DNA of 64,000 nucleotides, from NCBI RefSeq assembly GCF_007280555.1, contig NZ_VKDB01000003.1, positions 1-64,000 of the forward strand. The letters run 5' to 3'. The position numbers were made by a program, and so were the translations under genes. This DNA is from Deinococcus detaillensis. Its GTDB lineage: Bacteria; Deinococcota; Deinococci; Deinococcales; Deinococcaceae. The notes beneath the pieces were generated by a model. It saw only the letters and a list, made by a program, of their open reading frames with translations. It was not told the origin of the DNA and did no database searches. This document shows positions 46,503 to 55,078 of this stretch, one piece after another (position 1 is the first letter of the stretch; every line of letters starts with the position of its first letter).

Positions 46503-47894
46503 TCAGCCGATCAGAATGTCGCGCTCCGGCGGATACTTGACCGGCTCGCTCTTGACGCGGTTGCCGAAAGCCACGGCAAAGGTCAGCGGCCCGATGCGGC
46601 CCAGATACATCAGCGCCGACACGATCATTTCCTGATTGGAGTTGAGCAGGGTGGTGGTGTTCATGCTCAGGCCCGCTGTGCCGAAAGCACTGACAGTTTC
46701 AAAAAACAGGCGCTCGAACGACAAGTTGTTGTCGTTGTTGGCAATCAGCAGCAGCAAGAATCCGGTATTGACCAGGCCCAAACTCAGCAGCCCCACCGTC
46801 ATGGCCCGCACGATGGTGGCGCGGTCGACCCGCCGCCCGAACACTGCCAGGTCGCTGCGCCCGCGCACCAAACTGATGGCGGCCATCATCATCACGAAAA
46901 AGGTGCTGGTCTTGATGCCGCCGCCAGTTGACCCCGGATTGGCTCCAATAAACATCAAGATGATGGTGATAAACAGACTCGGCTGGCTGATGCCGCTGTA
47001 ATCCACCGTGTTGAAACCGGCAGTGCGCGGCGTGACACCCTGAAAAAAGCTGACCAGCAGTTTCTCGCCCAGCGGCAGCGGCCCCAGCGTGCGCGGATTG
47101 TTCCAGTCGAACAACAAAAAGCTCAGCATCCCGACGGCCAGCAGCGCCGCCATCACGCTCAGCACGATTTTGCTGTGCACCAAAATGCGCTCGCGGCGGG
47201 GGCTACGCCAGTGGCCGAGAATATTGATCTGCACGATAAAGCCCATCCCGCCCAGAATAATCAGCCCGCCGATCACGAAATTGATGAGCGGATCGCCGGC
47301 AAAGCCCATCAGGTTGTCGGGATAGAGGCTGAATCCGGCGTTGTTGTAAGCGCTGACCGCGTGAAACAGCGAGTAGTACAGCCCCTTGCCCCAGCCTTCT
47401 TTGGGCACGAAGCGCAGGGCCAGCAGCAGCGTCCCGAGCGCTTCGGCGCTGAGGGTAAAGATAAAAATCTGGCGAATGAGGCGCACCACTCCGCCTGTGT
47501 CGAAGGCCGAGACCTGCTGGGCCAGCCGGACGCGCTCGGAGAAATTGATGCGCCGCCCCAGCAAAAAAGCGAACAGGGTACCGAAGGTGATGATGCCCAG
47601 CCCGCCGATTTGGATCAGTGCCAGCATCACCAACTGGCCGAACAAGTTGAAGGTGCTGCCCACATCGACCACTGCCAAACCGGTGACGCACAGCGCACTG
47701 GTGGCCATAAAAAACGACTGCACCAAGCTCAGGCTGTGGCCGCTCTGGTGGGTCAGCGGCGAATACAGCAGCAGCGCTCCCACCACGATGGTCACGGCAA
47801 AGGTGAGCGCGATCAGTTGCGGCGGGGTGAATTTGCTGAAGCTGAAGAAGTTGAGGCGCAGTCGGCTGGATGGGCTAAACGGTGAGCGTCGCAT
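46503..47894 (-). CDS. ktrB: KtrB/TrkH-family potassium channel subunit, copy 2
   Basis: A 463-residue membrane protein made of four fused M1-P-M2 pore units, with about eight to ten transmembrane helices. Filter-like glycines occur in each P loop (ATSALCVTGLAVVDVG, NAGFSLYPDNLMGF, PRTAGFNTVDYSG and SAFGTAGLSMNTT). Sequence SNPGSTGGGIKTSTF (here GANPGSTGGGIKTSTF) is typical of TrkH/KtrB. It is 46 bases after the other ktrB and equal to it in length. The start is ATG 47894, 13 bases after a minus-strand TAGAAT box. Confidence 0.93.
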   Translation of the reverse strand: MRRSPFSPSSRLRLNFFSFSKFTPPQLIALTFAVTIVVGALLLYSPLTHQSGHSLSLVQSFFMATSALCVTGLAVVDVGSTFNLFGQLVMLALIQIGGLGIITFGTLFAFLLGRRINFSERVRLAQQVSAFDTGGVVRLIRQIFIFTLSAEALGTLLLALRFVPKEGWGKGLYYSLFHAVSAYNNAGFSLYPDNLMGFAGDPLINFVIGGLIILGGMGFIVQINILGHWRSPRRERILVHSKIVLSVMAALLAVGMLSFLLFDWNNPRTLGPLPLGEKLLVSFFQGVTPRTAGFNTVDYSGISQPSLFITIILMFIGANPGSTGGGIKTSTFFVMMMAAISLVRGRSDLAVFGRRVDRATIVRAMTVGLLSLGLVNTGFLLLLIANNDNNLSFERLFFETVSAFGTAGLSMNTTTLLNSNQEMIVSALMYLGRIGPLTFAVAFGNRVKSEPVKYPPERDILIG

Positions 47895-47907
47895 GGCTAG
47901 GAGAGCG

Positions 47908-47913
47908 ATTCTA
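47908..47913 (-). promoter_or_regulatory. Possible -10 box for ktrB copy 2
   Basis: Minus-strand TAGAAT ends 13 bases before ATG 47894, giving a leader of about six bases. Confidence 0.4.
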
Positions 47914-47940
47914 CACCCCGGGCCACCCCGGTTGGCCGGG

Positions 47941-49332
47941 TCAGCCGATTGGAATATCGCGCTCGGCGGGGTACTTGATGGCGGTGTTGCCGCGCAGATT
48001 GAAGGCCACCGCAAAGGTCAGCGGCCCGATGCGGCCCAGGTACATCAGCGCCGTGAGCAGCAGCAGCCCGGCGGTGTTGATCTGATGGGTCACGTCAAGG
48101 CTCAGGCCGACGGTGGCCGCCGCCGAGATCGCCTCGAACAGCAGCAGCTCAAAACTCAGGTGCCCGTTGGTGGCCATCAGCACGAACAGGGCGCTGAGCA
48201 GCAGTCCCGCATAGAGGGTGGTAACGGTTCCGGCCCGCACCACAATGTCGGGTTCGATGCGCCGCCCGAAGACCACCAGCTCACCGCGCCCGCGCACCAT
48301 GTTCCAGGCCGAGCCGACCAGCACCGCCAGCGTGGTGGTTTTGATGCCGCCGCCAGTCGAGCCGGGACTCGCCCCGATCAGCATCAAGATCATGACGACC
48401 AGAATGCTGGCCGGCTGCATTGAGGCGATATGCAGCGTCGAAAAACCGGCGGAGCGCGGGGTAGCGCTCTGAAATAAGCTGGCCAACAGTTTGCCGCTCA
48501 GGGGCAGTGGCCCTAGGGTTTTGGGATTGTGCCACTCGGTCAGCGCGATCAGCAGCGTGCCCAGCACCAGCAGCAGGCCGGTGATGGTCAGGGTCAGCTT
48601 GGTGTAGGTCAGCAGGCGGTTCTGGCGGGGCCGGTGTATGTTCGACAACACGTTGAGCTGCACCAGAAAGCCCAGCCCGCCCAGCACGATCAGCGCCGTG
48701 ACCGTCAGGCTGATGAGCGGATCGGCGACGTAGCGGCTAAAATCGCCCAGCACGAATCCGGCGCTGTTGTAAGCGCTGACCGCGTGAAAGAAAGCCGAAT
48801 ACAGCCCCGGCCAGGTGCCCTGCTCCGGCCCGAAGCGGGTCCACAGCAGCAGCGTGCCGATCAGCTCGGCCACCAGGGTGTAGGTAAAGATCGCCCGGAT
48901 CAGCGGCAGCACTCCGCCGACGTCCAGCGCCTGCACCTGCTGGGCCAGCTGCATCCGTTCGGAGAAATTGATGCGCCGCCCGCGCAGAAAAGCGAACAGC
49001 GTGCCGAAAGTGATGATCCCCACGCCGCCCACCTGAATCAGCAGCAGCAAAATGATTTGCCCGAAGATGCTGAAGGTCTCTGCGGTATCGGCCACCACCA
49101 ATCCGGTGACGCAGATGGCGCTGGTGGCGGTAAACAGCCGCTGAATGAGGCTCAGGCTCTGCCCGACCTGGTAAACCCCCGGCAAGCTCAGCAGCAAGGT
49201 GCCCAGTAAAATGCCCCCCGCGTAGGTCAGGGCGATCAGCTGCGCTGGGCTCAACTGGCCGCGCCGCCGGTTGGGCTGCTGAGAGCGGGCACGCAGCCAG
49301 TTGGGCCGCGTCAATGTGGTCTTCCAAGACAT
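47941..49332 (-). CDS. ktrB: KtrB/TrkH-family potassium channel subunit, copy 1
   Basis: A 463-residue membrane channel subunit, first gene of the unit. The four P-loop repeats are ATSAICVTGLVVADTA, NSAGFVLGDFSRYV, PRSAGFSTLHIAS and SAAATVGLSLDVT, plus GASPGSTGGGIKTTT. Compared with copy 2, the fourth filter region has Ala-Ala-Thr-Val-Gly rather than Phe-Gly-Thr-Ala-Gly, so selectivity or gating may differ. A TAGACT box eight bases before the ATG indicates a leaderless operon transcript. The shorter N-terminus is Arg/Gln-rich. Confidence 0.93.
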   Translation of the reverse strand: MSWKTTLTRPNWLRARSQQPNRRRGQLSPAQLIALTYAGGILLGTLLLSLPGVYQVGQSLSLIQRLFTATSAICVTGLVVADTAETFSIFGQIILLLLIQVGGVGIITFGTLFAFLRGRRINFSERMQLAQQVQALDVGGVLPLIRAIFTYTLVAELIGTLLLWTRFGPEQGTWPGLYSAFFHAVSAYNSAGFVLGDFSRYVADPLISLTVTALIVLGGLGFLVQLNVLSNIHRPRQNRLLTYTKLTLTITGLLLVLGTLLIALTEWHNPKTLGPLPLSGKLLASLFQSATPRSAGFSTLHIASMQPASILVVMILMLIGASPGSTGGGIKTTTLAVLVGSAWNMVRGRGELVVFGRRIEPDIVVRAGTVTTLYAGLLLSALFVLMATNGHLSFELLLFEAISAAATVGLSLDVTHQINTAGLLLLTALMYLGRIGPLTFAVAFNLRGNTAIKYPAERDIPIG

Positions 49333-49340
49333 TAATGGGG

Positions 49341-49346
49341 AGTCTA
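49341..49346 (-). promoter_or_regulatory. -10 box of the ktr operon (leaderless)
   Basis: Minus-strand TAGACT ends eight bases before ATG 49332. Confidence 0.6.
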
Positions 49347-49448
49347 ATACGGACCCGGCTCAAAAGCTCTCCGTACGCTCCTGACCGTTCTGATGGTGCC
49401 GGGGTGAGCGGCAGCCCACCTGATGCCCGCACGGCTCCTCCGAGCCGC

Positions 49449-49454
49449 TATACT
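49449..49454 (+). promoter_or_regulatory. -10 box of a leaderless promoter (THUMP methyltransferase)
   Basis: TATACT ends eight bases before ATG 49463. Confidence 0.65.
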
Positions 49455-49462
49455 GCTGAGTC

Positions 49463-50758
49463 ATGCCGCGCCCAGCTTCCAGCCACTCCAAAACCCGCTC
49501 TGATTCCCGTTCGAGAGACGCCCGCCCGCCGAGGAAAAAGGCCCGCCGCCCAACTGGCCCCACCGGCCCCGCCGCCGAGTACGAAATCGAAGCGCTGGAC
49601 GGCCTGGAGGCGGTGGCCAGGGAAGAGCTGGGAGCGGTGCCGGGAGCGCGGGATATCAGAGAAGGCCGCTTTTGGTTTCCCGGCGACCCGACCCGCCTGA
49701 CCCGCCTCAAGGCCAGCGTGGCGGTCTACCGCGTCAAAACTTTTGATGTGCCGCGCCCCAAAGCGCTCCTCGGCCACCAGCAACTCGGTGATCTGGCGGC
49801 GTTTTTGCGCCCGGTGATCGAGTACGGGAAGCACCAGAGCTTTCGCCTGAGTGCGGCGGGCCGCGAGTCGAGCACCATGCGCCGCTTGGCCGAGGAACTC
49901 GAGATTTCGCTGGGCATTCCGCACCACCCCGAAGAGGGCGAGCTGCTGATTCGCCTGCGCCCCACTGAGAATCCCAATAAAATCCCCGAAGAAAAGCCGC
50001 CGGAACCCCGCTTTGCCGAGCCTGAACCTCAGCAGGACAGTCGGGGCCGGGCCGGGCGGGGGCGTGATAACCGGCCTTCCAACCGCTTCCAGCGGGCCGA
50101 GGTTTGGCGCGAAGAAGAGGAAGTTGACGAGAATATGGAGCCGGAAGCCCCGCCGGAACCCCGCTTCGAAGAAGGCTGGGACGTGCTGGCCCGCCTGACC
50201 CCGCGTCCGCTGTCGGCCCGTGCCTGGCGGGTGTGCAACATGGCCGGCGGGCTGAACGCCACCATCGCCTACGCGGTGTTTAAGCTGGCGGGCGTGCGCG
50301 AACAAGACCGGGTGTTCAACCCAATGAGCGGCAGCGGCACTCTGCTGATCGAGCGTGACCTGATGGGGCCGAGTACGGCGCTCGTGGGCGTGGACATCAA
50401 CCCCGACGCCGTACGCTGTGCCCAGCAAAATATTGAGGCGGCGGGCCGAACCATTGAGGTCGCACGGGTGGACGCGCTTGAGACGGGCCTGCCACCGCGC
50501 AGTTTCGATCTGATCGTGGCCGATCTGCCGTGGGGCGACGCCATCACCGTGCGGGGCGGCAACGAAGCGCTGTATCTGGCCTTCCTTAAGGAAATGCACC
50601 GCCTCTGTTCGCGCCAGGGCCGGATGGTGGTGCTGACCCACGAACTCAAGCTGTTTGAGCGCCTCATGGCTGAGCAAGATCGCTGGCACGTCCACGAGCT
50701 GTTTCAGGTTTACAGCGGCGGGCATCATCCGAAAGCGTATTTGCTGAGCCGGAAGTAA
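49463..50758 (+). CDS. THUMP-domain RNA methyltransferase (TrmN/Trm14-like)
   Basis: A 431-residue protein. A basic, probably disordered N-terminus (about 1-35) precedes a THUMP-type RNA-binding region (about 38-160), an unusual Glu/Pro/Arg-rich insert (about 172-230), and a Rossmann domain with VFNPMSGSGTLLIERDLMG, VGVDINPDAVRCAQQN and the catalytic DLIVADLPWGDAI. The DLPWG motif is that of N2-guanine methyltransferases such as Thermus TrmN, which modifies tRNA position 6. The start is fixed by a -10 box eight bases upstream. Confidence 0.88.
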   Translation: MPRPASSHSKTRSDSRSRDARPPRKKARRPTGPTGPAAEYEIEALDGLEAVAREELGAVPGARDIREGRFWFPGDPTRLTRLKASVAVYRVKTFDVPRPKALLGHQQLGDLAAFLRPVIEYGKHQSFRLSAAGRESSTMRRLAEELEISLGIPHHPEEGELLIRLRPTENPNKIPEEKPPEPRFAEPEPQQDSRGRAGRGRDNRPSNRFQRAEVWREEEEVDENMEPEAPPEPRFEEGWDVLARLTPRPLSARAWRVCNMAGGLNATIAYAVFKLAGVREQDRVFNPMSGSGTLLIERDLMGPSTALVGVDINPDAVRCAQQNIEAAGRTIEVARVDALETGLPPRSFDLIVADLPWGDAITVRGGNEALYLAFLKEMHRLCSRQGRMVVLTHELKLFERLMAEQDRWHVHELFQVYSGGHHPKAYLLSRK

Positions 50759-50765
50759 GGTGTAG

Positions 50766-51218
50766 GTGACGATATTAGACAATCTTTTTGAAGATTTGAG
50801 TATAGATCAAAGATACCGCTGCCCTCCCGCTTCTTCTGCGGAAGTTGAGTCTCTACACATGACGTATAGTCTTGTACCTGAAGAATACCTTGATATTTTA
50901 GGTTTTTCTAATGGAATATTGTTGCATAGCAAGAAAAACAATCTGGTCTTCGAGTTTTTTGGTATAGAATACATCTTTCATTTTAGTAAGAATTACAGTC
51001 CATATATCACAAAGGAATTTTAAGAAGTGATGTTCTTGGGTGACGAATGTGGGGGCCATTTTCTATGCTATATGGAGCGCGATAAAAGGCGCGGAATTTA
51101 TTCAGTGTCTCATAGCAACACATTTTATAATGATGCAGTTTATCTCTGTGGAAGCCTGACAGACCTTCTATGTCGAGGTGAGGGATGGGATTATTTGAGG
51201 GGGCTGTCTGAATCGTAA
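50766..51218 (+). pseudogene. SUKH (SMI1/KNR4) family protein split by an in-frame TAA
   Basis: An AT-rich gene of about 150 codons. Residues near 36-52 (LVPEEYLDILGFSNGIL) match the SUKH-domain entry helix, and the second half MFLGDECGGHFLCYM followed by GIYSVSHSNTFYND fits the rest of that fold. The codon at 51021-51023 is TAA, in frame, with coding sequence continuing on both sides. SUKH proteins are mostly immunity proteins that bind nuclease or other polymorphic toxins. The composition contrasts sharply with neighbours, indicating acquisition from elsewhere. A second start (ATG 51030) could allow a 62-residue fragment. Confidence 0.65.
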
Positions 51219-51232
51219 CCAATTCGCGCCCC

Positions 51233-51562
51233 TTACTTCACCTTCACTGACTTGCTCATCGGCTGCTTTTTGACCCAGGCCACGAATTTCTGTACGCCTT
51301 CGTGTTCCTGGAGGGTTTCCAGCGTGCCGTAAAACCCGGCCAATTCCGAGTTAGAAAAAGTGGTGTGGACATAGTTGTGGCAAGCGGCGCAAAAGCCGAC
51401 GCTGGGCAAGTCCTGAATCTTGATGCCTTTGCGCCGTCCCTGCGAGATGGGCATCAGGTGGTGCTGGGTCAGCACGGGCGTTTCGCGTCCGCAAAGAGCG
51501 CAGGTCAGCGCTTCGGCGGGGGCTTGTTCTTCGGGCCAGGTGGAAGGAGTGCGGCGAGCCAT
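51233..51562 (-). CDS. HNH-family endonuclease-like protein
   Basis: A 109-residue protein with a zinc-binding HNH core: CALCGRETPVLTQHHLMPIS (CxxC, then HH), SVGFCAACHNYVHTTFS (CxxC, then the third His). It has no DNA-recognition or delivery domain. Small HNH proteins include restriction nucleases and toxins, as well as harmless house-keeping homologues. It is convergent with the broken SUKH gene, which encodes a type of nuclease-immunity protein. Its base composition is typical of the chromosome, unlike SUKH. Confidence 0.87.
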   Translation of the reverse strand: MARRTPSTWPEEQAPAEALTCALCGRETPVLTQHHLMPISQGRRKGIKIQDLPSVGFCAACHNYVHTTFSNSELAGFYGTLETLQEHEGVQKFVAWVKKQPMSKSVKVK

Positions 51563-51597
51563 ACCGATTAGCCTAGCGCCTCAGAAGGCTTTGCCCC

Positions 51598-51603
51598 TAA
51601 ACT
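51598..51603 (+). promoter_or_regulatory. -10 box of a leaderless promoter (xpt)
   Basis: TAAACT ends seven bases before GTG 51611. Confidence 0.65.
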
Positions 51604-51610
51604 GCTCTTT

Positions 51611-52192
51611 GTGCAAACCCTCGTCTCGGCCATTCAACAGCACGGCGTCATCCTTCCCGGCGGCATTCTCAAAGTAGACAGCTTGGTCAACCACCAACTC
51701 TTGCCGGAACTCACCCGCGAAATGGGCGTGCGCTTTGCCGATTACTTCCGGCACTTGAAGCCCAACAAAGTGCTTACTATCGAAGTCAGCGGCATTGCTC
51801 CGGCGCTGATCACGGCCATTGAACTCGGCGTGCCGATGGTCTACGCCCGCAAGAAAAAGCCGATCACCATGAAAGAGCCGTCGTTTACCGCGCAGTCGGT
51901 CAGCCGCACCAAGGGCGGGGTGGTGAATTTGTTCGTGTCCAGCGAGTTTTTGGGGCCAGATGACCGCGTGATCGTGATCGACGACTTTTTGGCCTCGGGC
52001 GGGACGCTACGGGCGCTGGCCAGCATGATTGACTCCAGCGGCGCGGAGCTCCTCGGCCTCGGCTGTGTCATCGAAAAGGACTTTGAGCATGGCCGCGAAC
52101 ACTTGGCGGATTTGGGCGTGCCGATTCATACGCTGGCCAATATCTTGGAACTCAGCGAGGCGGGGGGCGTGGTGGTCGTTGAAGGCCGCTGA
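51611..52192 (+). CDS. xpt: Xanthine phosphoribosyltransferase
   Basis: A 193-residue type I phosphoribosyltransferase that salvages xanthine to XMP. The PRPP-binding loop is [17 protein letters not shown], and the N-terminal [18 protein letters not shown] with [22 protein letters not shown] are characteristic of Xpt. GTG 51611 lies directly after a -10 box; no purine riboswitch is therefore possible in a leader, which contrasts with Bacillus xpt. It is a single gene. Confidence 0.95.
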   Translation: MQTLVSAIQQHGVILPGGILKVDSLVNHQLLPELTREMGVRFADYFRHLKPNKVLTIEVSGIAPALITAIELGVPMVYARKKKPITMKEPSFTAQSVSRTKGGVVNLFVSSEFLGPDDRVIVIDDFLASGGTLRALASMIDSSGAELLGLGCVIEKDFEHGREHLADLGVPIHTLANILELSEAGGVVVVEGR

Positions 52193-52243
52193 CCTTTGAT
52201 TTGCCGTTTCTTGGGAGAGCTGCGCCGCGCTGGTCGGCTGCGG

Positions 52244-52249
52244 TAAGCT
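52244..52249 (+). promoter_or_regulatory. -10 box of a leaderless promoter (52256 gene)
   Basis: TAAGCT ends six bases before ATG 52256. Confidence 0.55.
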
Positions 52250-52255
52250 CAAGCC

Positions 52256-52756
52256 ATGACCATGCGCCCAAATCCGCTGCTCGGCGATCCAACCAAGAGC
52301 CGAGTCGTGATTGCCACCTATCCCGATTACTTGCAGGCGCAGCGGGCGGTGGATTACTTGTCGGACCAAAAGTTTGCCGTGGAGCGCACCGCCATTGTGG
52401 GTGAAGGGCTCAAGCTCGTGGAGCAGGTCACGGGCCGCCTCGATTGGACGCGGGCGCTGAGCCTCGGGATGGGGCAGGGCGCGACGACGGGCATTTTTAT
52501 CGGCTTGGTCTTTGCCTTCTTGGGCTTCGGTGGCGAACGGAGCTTCCTGACGCTGCTGATTGACGGCCTGCTGATTGGCGTGATGATCGGCGCGGTGTGG
52601 GGGCTGCTCAGCTACGCCCTCAGCGGCGGGCGGCGCGACTTTACCAGCGTCGGTGGAATGCGGGCCGATCACTACAGCGTCATGGCCGACGGCGAAGTGG
52701 CTGAGCAGGCGCGTGAGCTGTTGTCGGGGATGCCGCACGAATCGCGTGGGTCTTGA
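52256..52756 (+). CDS. General-stress-protein-like (YflT-type) membrane protein
   Basis: A 166-residue protein. The N-terminal domain (about 15-60: VVIATYPDYLQAQRAVDYLSD and VERTAIVGEGLKLVEQV) matches the small general-stress 17M-like domain. Two hydrophobic segments follow (about 75-95 and 100-120), then a soluble tail. The function is unknown; it may sense envelope or osmotic stress. A TAAGCT box ends six bases before the ATG. Confidence 0.8.
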   Translation: MTMRPNPLLGDPTKSRVVIATYPDYLQAQRAVDYLSDQKFAVERTAIVGEGLKLVEQVTGRLDWTRALSLGMGQGATTGIFIGLVFAFLGFGGERSFLTLLIDGLLIGVMIGAVWGLLSYALSGGRRDFTSVGGMRADHYSVMADGEVAEQARELLSGMPHESRGS

Positions 52757-52878
52757 AGGTCGTCTGGCTCGGAGAAAAAGAAGAGGAGAAGAGAGAGGCT
52801 TTGGCATTGACCCGTTTTAGGCGCTCAGCTTAAGCAAAAGCTAGGCTGCCCACGCTCCACAAACCGCAAGTGGCCCTC

Positions 52879-52884
52879 TAAACT
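52879..52884 (+). promoter_or_regulatory. -10 box of a leaderless promoter (carboxylase gene)
   Basis: TAAACT ends six bases before ATG 52891. Confidence 0.6.
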
Positions 52885-52890
52885 AGCTGC

Positions 52891-54450
52891 ATGTCCCACA
52901 GCCTAGAACTTCAAGAACTGATCGCCGAAATGGAGCAGCGCCGCGCCGTGGTAGAAGCAGGCGGCGGCGCAGCCAAGCAGCAAAAACAGCGCGACGCCGG
53001 TAAGCTGACGGCCCGTGAGCGGATAGATACTCTCCTAGACGCAGGGAGTTTTTTGGAGCTGTCCACCTTTACCGAACACGGCGGCGGCGCTCTGATGCGC
53101 GGCGTGGAAGCCCCCGGTGAAGGCGTGATTACCGGCAGCGGCAGCATCGGCGGGCGGCAGGTGTTTGTGTTTTCGCAGGACTTCACGGTGTTGGGCGGCT
53201 CTCTGGGCAAGCGCAATGCCCAAAAAGTCGCCAAGATCATGGACTTGGCCGCCAAAACGGGTTGCCCCATCATCGGCCTCAACGACTCGGCGGGTGCGCG
53301 GATTCAGGAAGGCGTGGACAGCCTCAGCGGCTACGGCGAAATCTTTTACCGCAACGCCACCTACTCCGGCGTGGTGCCGCAGATCAGCGCCATCTTGGGG
53401 CCGTGTGCGGGCGGGGCCGTCTACTCGCCTGCCCTCACTGACTTCATTTTGATGAGCCGGGGCAGCAGCTTTATGTTCATCACCGGCCCCGAAGTCATCA
53501 AAAGCGTAACCCGCGAGGAAGTCACCTTCGATCAACTCGGCGGCGCTGACGTTCACAACCGCAAATCCGGCGTGGCCCACCTCGAATTTGACGGCGACGA
53601 AGCGGTGCTAGACGGCATTCGCAACCTTCTCCAATACTTGCCGCAAAATGCCCGCCAGAAGCCGCCGAGCCGCCCCACCAGCGATGCGTCTACCCGCCAG
53701 ACCACTGAGCTGCTCGACATCGTGACGCCCGACCAGCGCCGCCCCTACGCCATGCATGAGGTGATTCACAGCCTCGTGGACGGAGGCGAGTTCTTTGAAA
53801 TTCAGCCGCTGTGGGCCAAGAACATCCTCTGCGGCTTCGCGCATCTCGGCGGCGAGGTGGTGGGCATTGTCGCCAACAATCCCAAGGTGATGGCCGGAAC
53901 GCTCAACATCGACGCTTCCGACAAAGCCGCCCGATTCATTCGCACCTGCGACTGCTACAACATTCCAATTTTGACTTTGGTGGACGTGACCGGCTTCCTC
54001 CCCGGCGTGGCGCAGGAGCACGCCGGAATCATCCGGCACGGCGCGAAGATGCTCTACGCCTACGCCGAAGCCAGCGTCCCCAAAATCACCCTGATCACCC
54101 GCAAGAGTTACGGTGGGGCGTACCTGGCCATGAACAGCCGCGACATGGGCGCGGACGTGGTCTACGCCTGGCCCACCGCCGCCGTCGCCGTGATGGGCGC
54201 GGAGGGAGCAGCCAATATCGTCTACCGCCGCGAAATTCAAAATGCCGAGAACCCTGAAGCGGTGCGGGCCGAAAAAATCGCCGAATACAAAGAAGCCTTC
54301 GACAACCCTTACGTGGCCGCCGCCAAAGGCTACATCGACGAGATCATTCCGATGGAAGACACCCGCCGCAGACTCATAGCCACCTTCAAGATGCTGGAAG
54401 GCAAGGAGGAGCAGCGGCCTTACCGGAAGCATGGGAACGAGCCTTTGTAA
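52891..54450 (+). CDS. Acyl-CoA carboxylase carboxyltransferase (beta) subunit
   Basis: A 519-residue carboxyltransferase that moves carbon dioxide from biotin to an acyl-CoA, probably propionyl- or acetyl-CoA. Both crotonase-like halves are visible: N-terminal GLNDSAGARIQEGVDSLSGYGE and ILGPCAGGAVYSPAL, C-terminal FLPGVAQEHAGIIRHGAKML and SYGGAYLAMNSRDMGAD. The biotin carboxylase/carrier (alpha) subunit is not adjacent. Family length is normal. A -10 box six bases before the ATG indicates a leaderless mRNA. Confidence 0.94.
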   Translation: MSHSLELQELIAEMEQRRAVVEAGGGAAKQQKQRDAGKLTARERIDTLLDAGSFLELSTFTEHGGGALMRGVEAPGEGVITGSGSIGGRQVFVFSQDFTVLGGSLGKRNAQKVAKIMDLAAKTGCPIIGLNDSAGARIQEGVDSLSGYGEIFYRNATYSGVVPQISAILGPCAGGAVYSPALTDFILMSRGSSFMFITGPEVIKSVTREEVTFDQLGGADVHNRKSGVAHLEFDGDEAVLDGIRNLLQYLPQNARQKPPSRPTSDASTRQTTELLDIVTPDQRRPYAMHEVIHSLVDGGEFFEIQPLWAKNILCGFAHLGGEVVGIVANNPKVMAGTLNIDASDKAARFIRTCDCYNIPILTLVDVTGFLPGVAQEHAGIIRHGAKMLYAYAEASVPKITLITRKSYGGAYLAMNSRDMGADVVYAWPTAAVAVMGAEGAANIVYRREIQNAENPEAVRAEKIAEYKEAFDNPYVAAAKGYIDEIIPMEDTRRRLIATFKMLEGKEEQRPYRKHGNEPL

Positions 54451-54521
54451 GCCGCCTACACCGTAACGGCAAGCGTGTTCAACTTACGCGGCCACTTGCT
54501 GAGACTGCCTAAGCCCCTGCT

Positions 54522-54998
54522 CTATATCGGGTAATACGTCCGCGACTCGCCCTTCAAAAAGTCGCGGGTGGGAATCCAGATCAGCGGGTTGCGCTCCTCG
54601 ACTTCCGGCGGCGGGCCAAACTTGACGAGACTCAGCACCTGATCGAACGGAACCCACTGCGTACCGACCACTTCGGGGTCAGTCGGAGCGAGTTCGCCGG
54701 TAAAGTTTGCCGTGAAGCGGCCGAAGGTGGCGTAACACTCGTTGCGGGTGCCGTTCAGCATCTCACCTTCCAGCAAGCTGACAAACTGCAAATCGGTGAC
54801 GCTCAGGCCGGTTTCAAAGCGGACTTGGCGCACGGCGGCGGCGGCCAGACTTTCGCCGAGGTGGGCTTTGCCGCCCGGCAAGCCGTAAAAGATGCTGCCG
54901 TCGTCCATGCGCTCGGCGACCAAGAGCAGGTGGTGGTCGTTGACCAGATAAACGTGGGCCGCACGCTTGATCGGCAGCGTGCGTGACAGATGACTCAT
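54522..54998 (-). CDS. Nudix-fold protein with a degenerate Nudix box
   Basis: A 158-residue protein with the Nudix fold. The box reads GGKAHLGESLAAAAVRQVRF, continuing ETGL. The catalytic REUxEE portion is RQVRFE, so two of the three expected acidic residues are replaced (Gln and Phe). The first Glu after Gly-x5 is present. Hydrolase activity may be weak or lost, or the protein may bind its ligand only. The start ATG 54998 follows a -10 box by seven bases; it is divergent from cysK. Confidence 0.82.
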   Translation of the reverse strand: MSHLSRTLPIKRAAHVYLVNDHHLLLVAERMDDGSIFYGLPGGKAHLGESLAAAAVRQVRFETGLSVTDLQFVSLLEGEMLNGTRNECYATFGRFTANFTGELAPTDPEVVGTQWVPFDQVLSLVKFGPPPEVEERNPLIWIPTRDFLKGESRTYYPI

Positions 54999-55005
54999 AG
55001 CGCTT

Positions 55006-55011
55006 AGTTTA
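55006..55011 (-). promoter_or_regulatory. -10 box of the Nudix gene (leaderless)
   Basis: Minus-strand TAAACT ends seven bases before ATG 54998. Confidence 0.55.
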
Positions 55012-55066
55012 GCGGCTTGAGGAGGCGAGAGGGCCGCATGACCCTGTCTGCTTGCTCCGCGCCGAG

Positions 55067-55072
55067 TAAACT
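55067..55072 (+). promoter_or_regulatory. -10 box of a leaderless promoter (cysK)
   Basis: TAAACT ends six bases before ATG 55079. Confidence 0.6.
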
Positions 55073-55078
55073 GGCGGC

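Noticed and set aside
51598..51611. Purine riboswitch upstream of xpt
   Set aside because: The -10 box lies seven bases from the start codon, leaving no leader for an aptamer.
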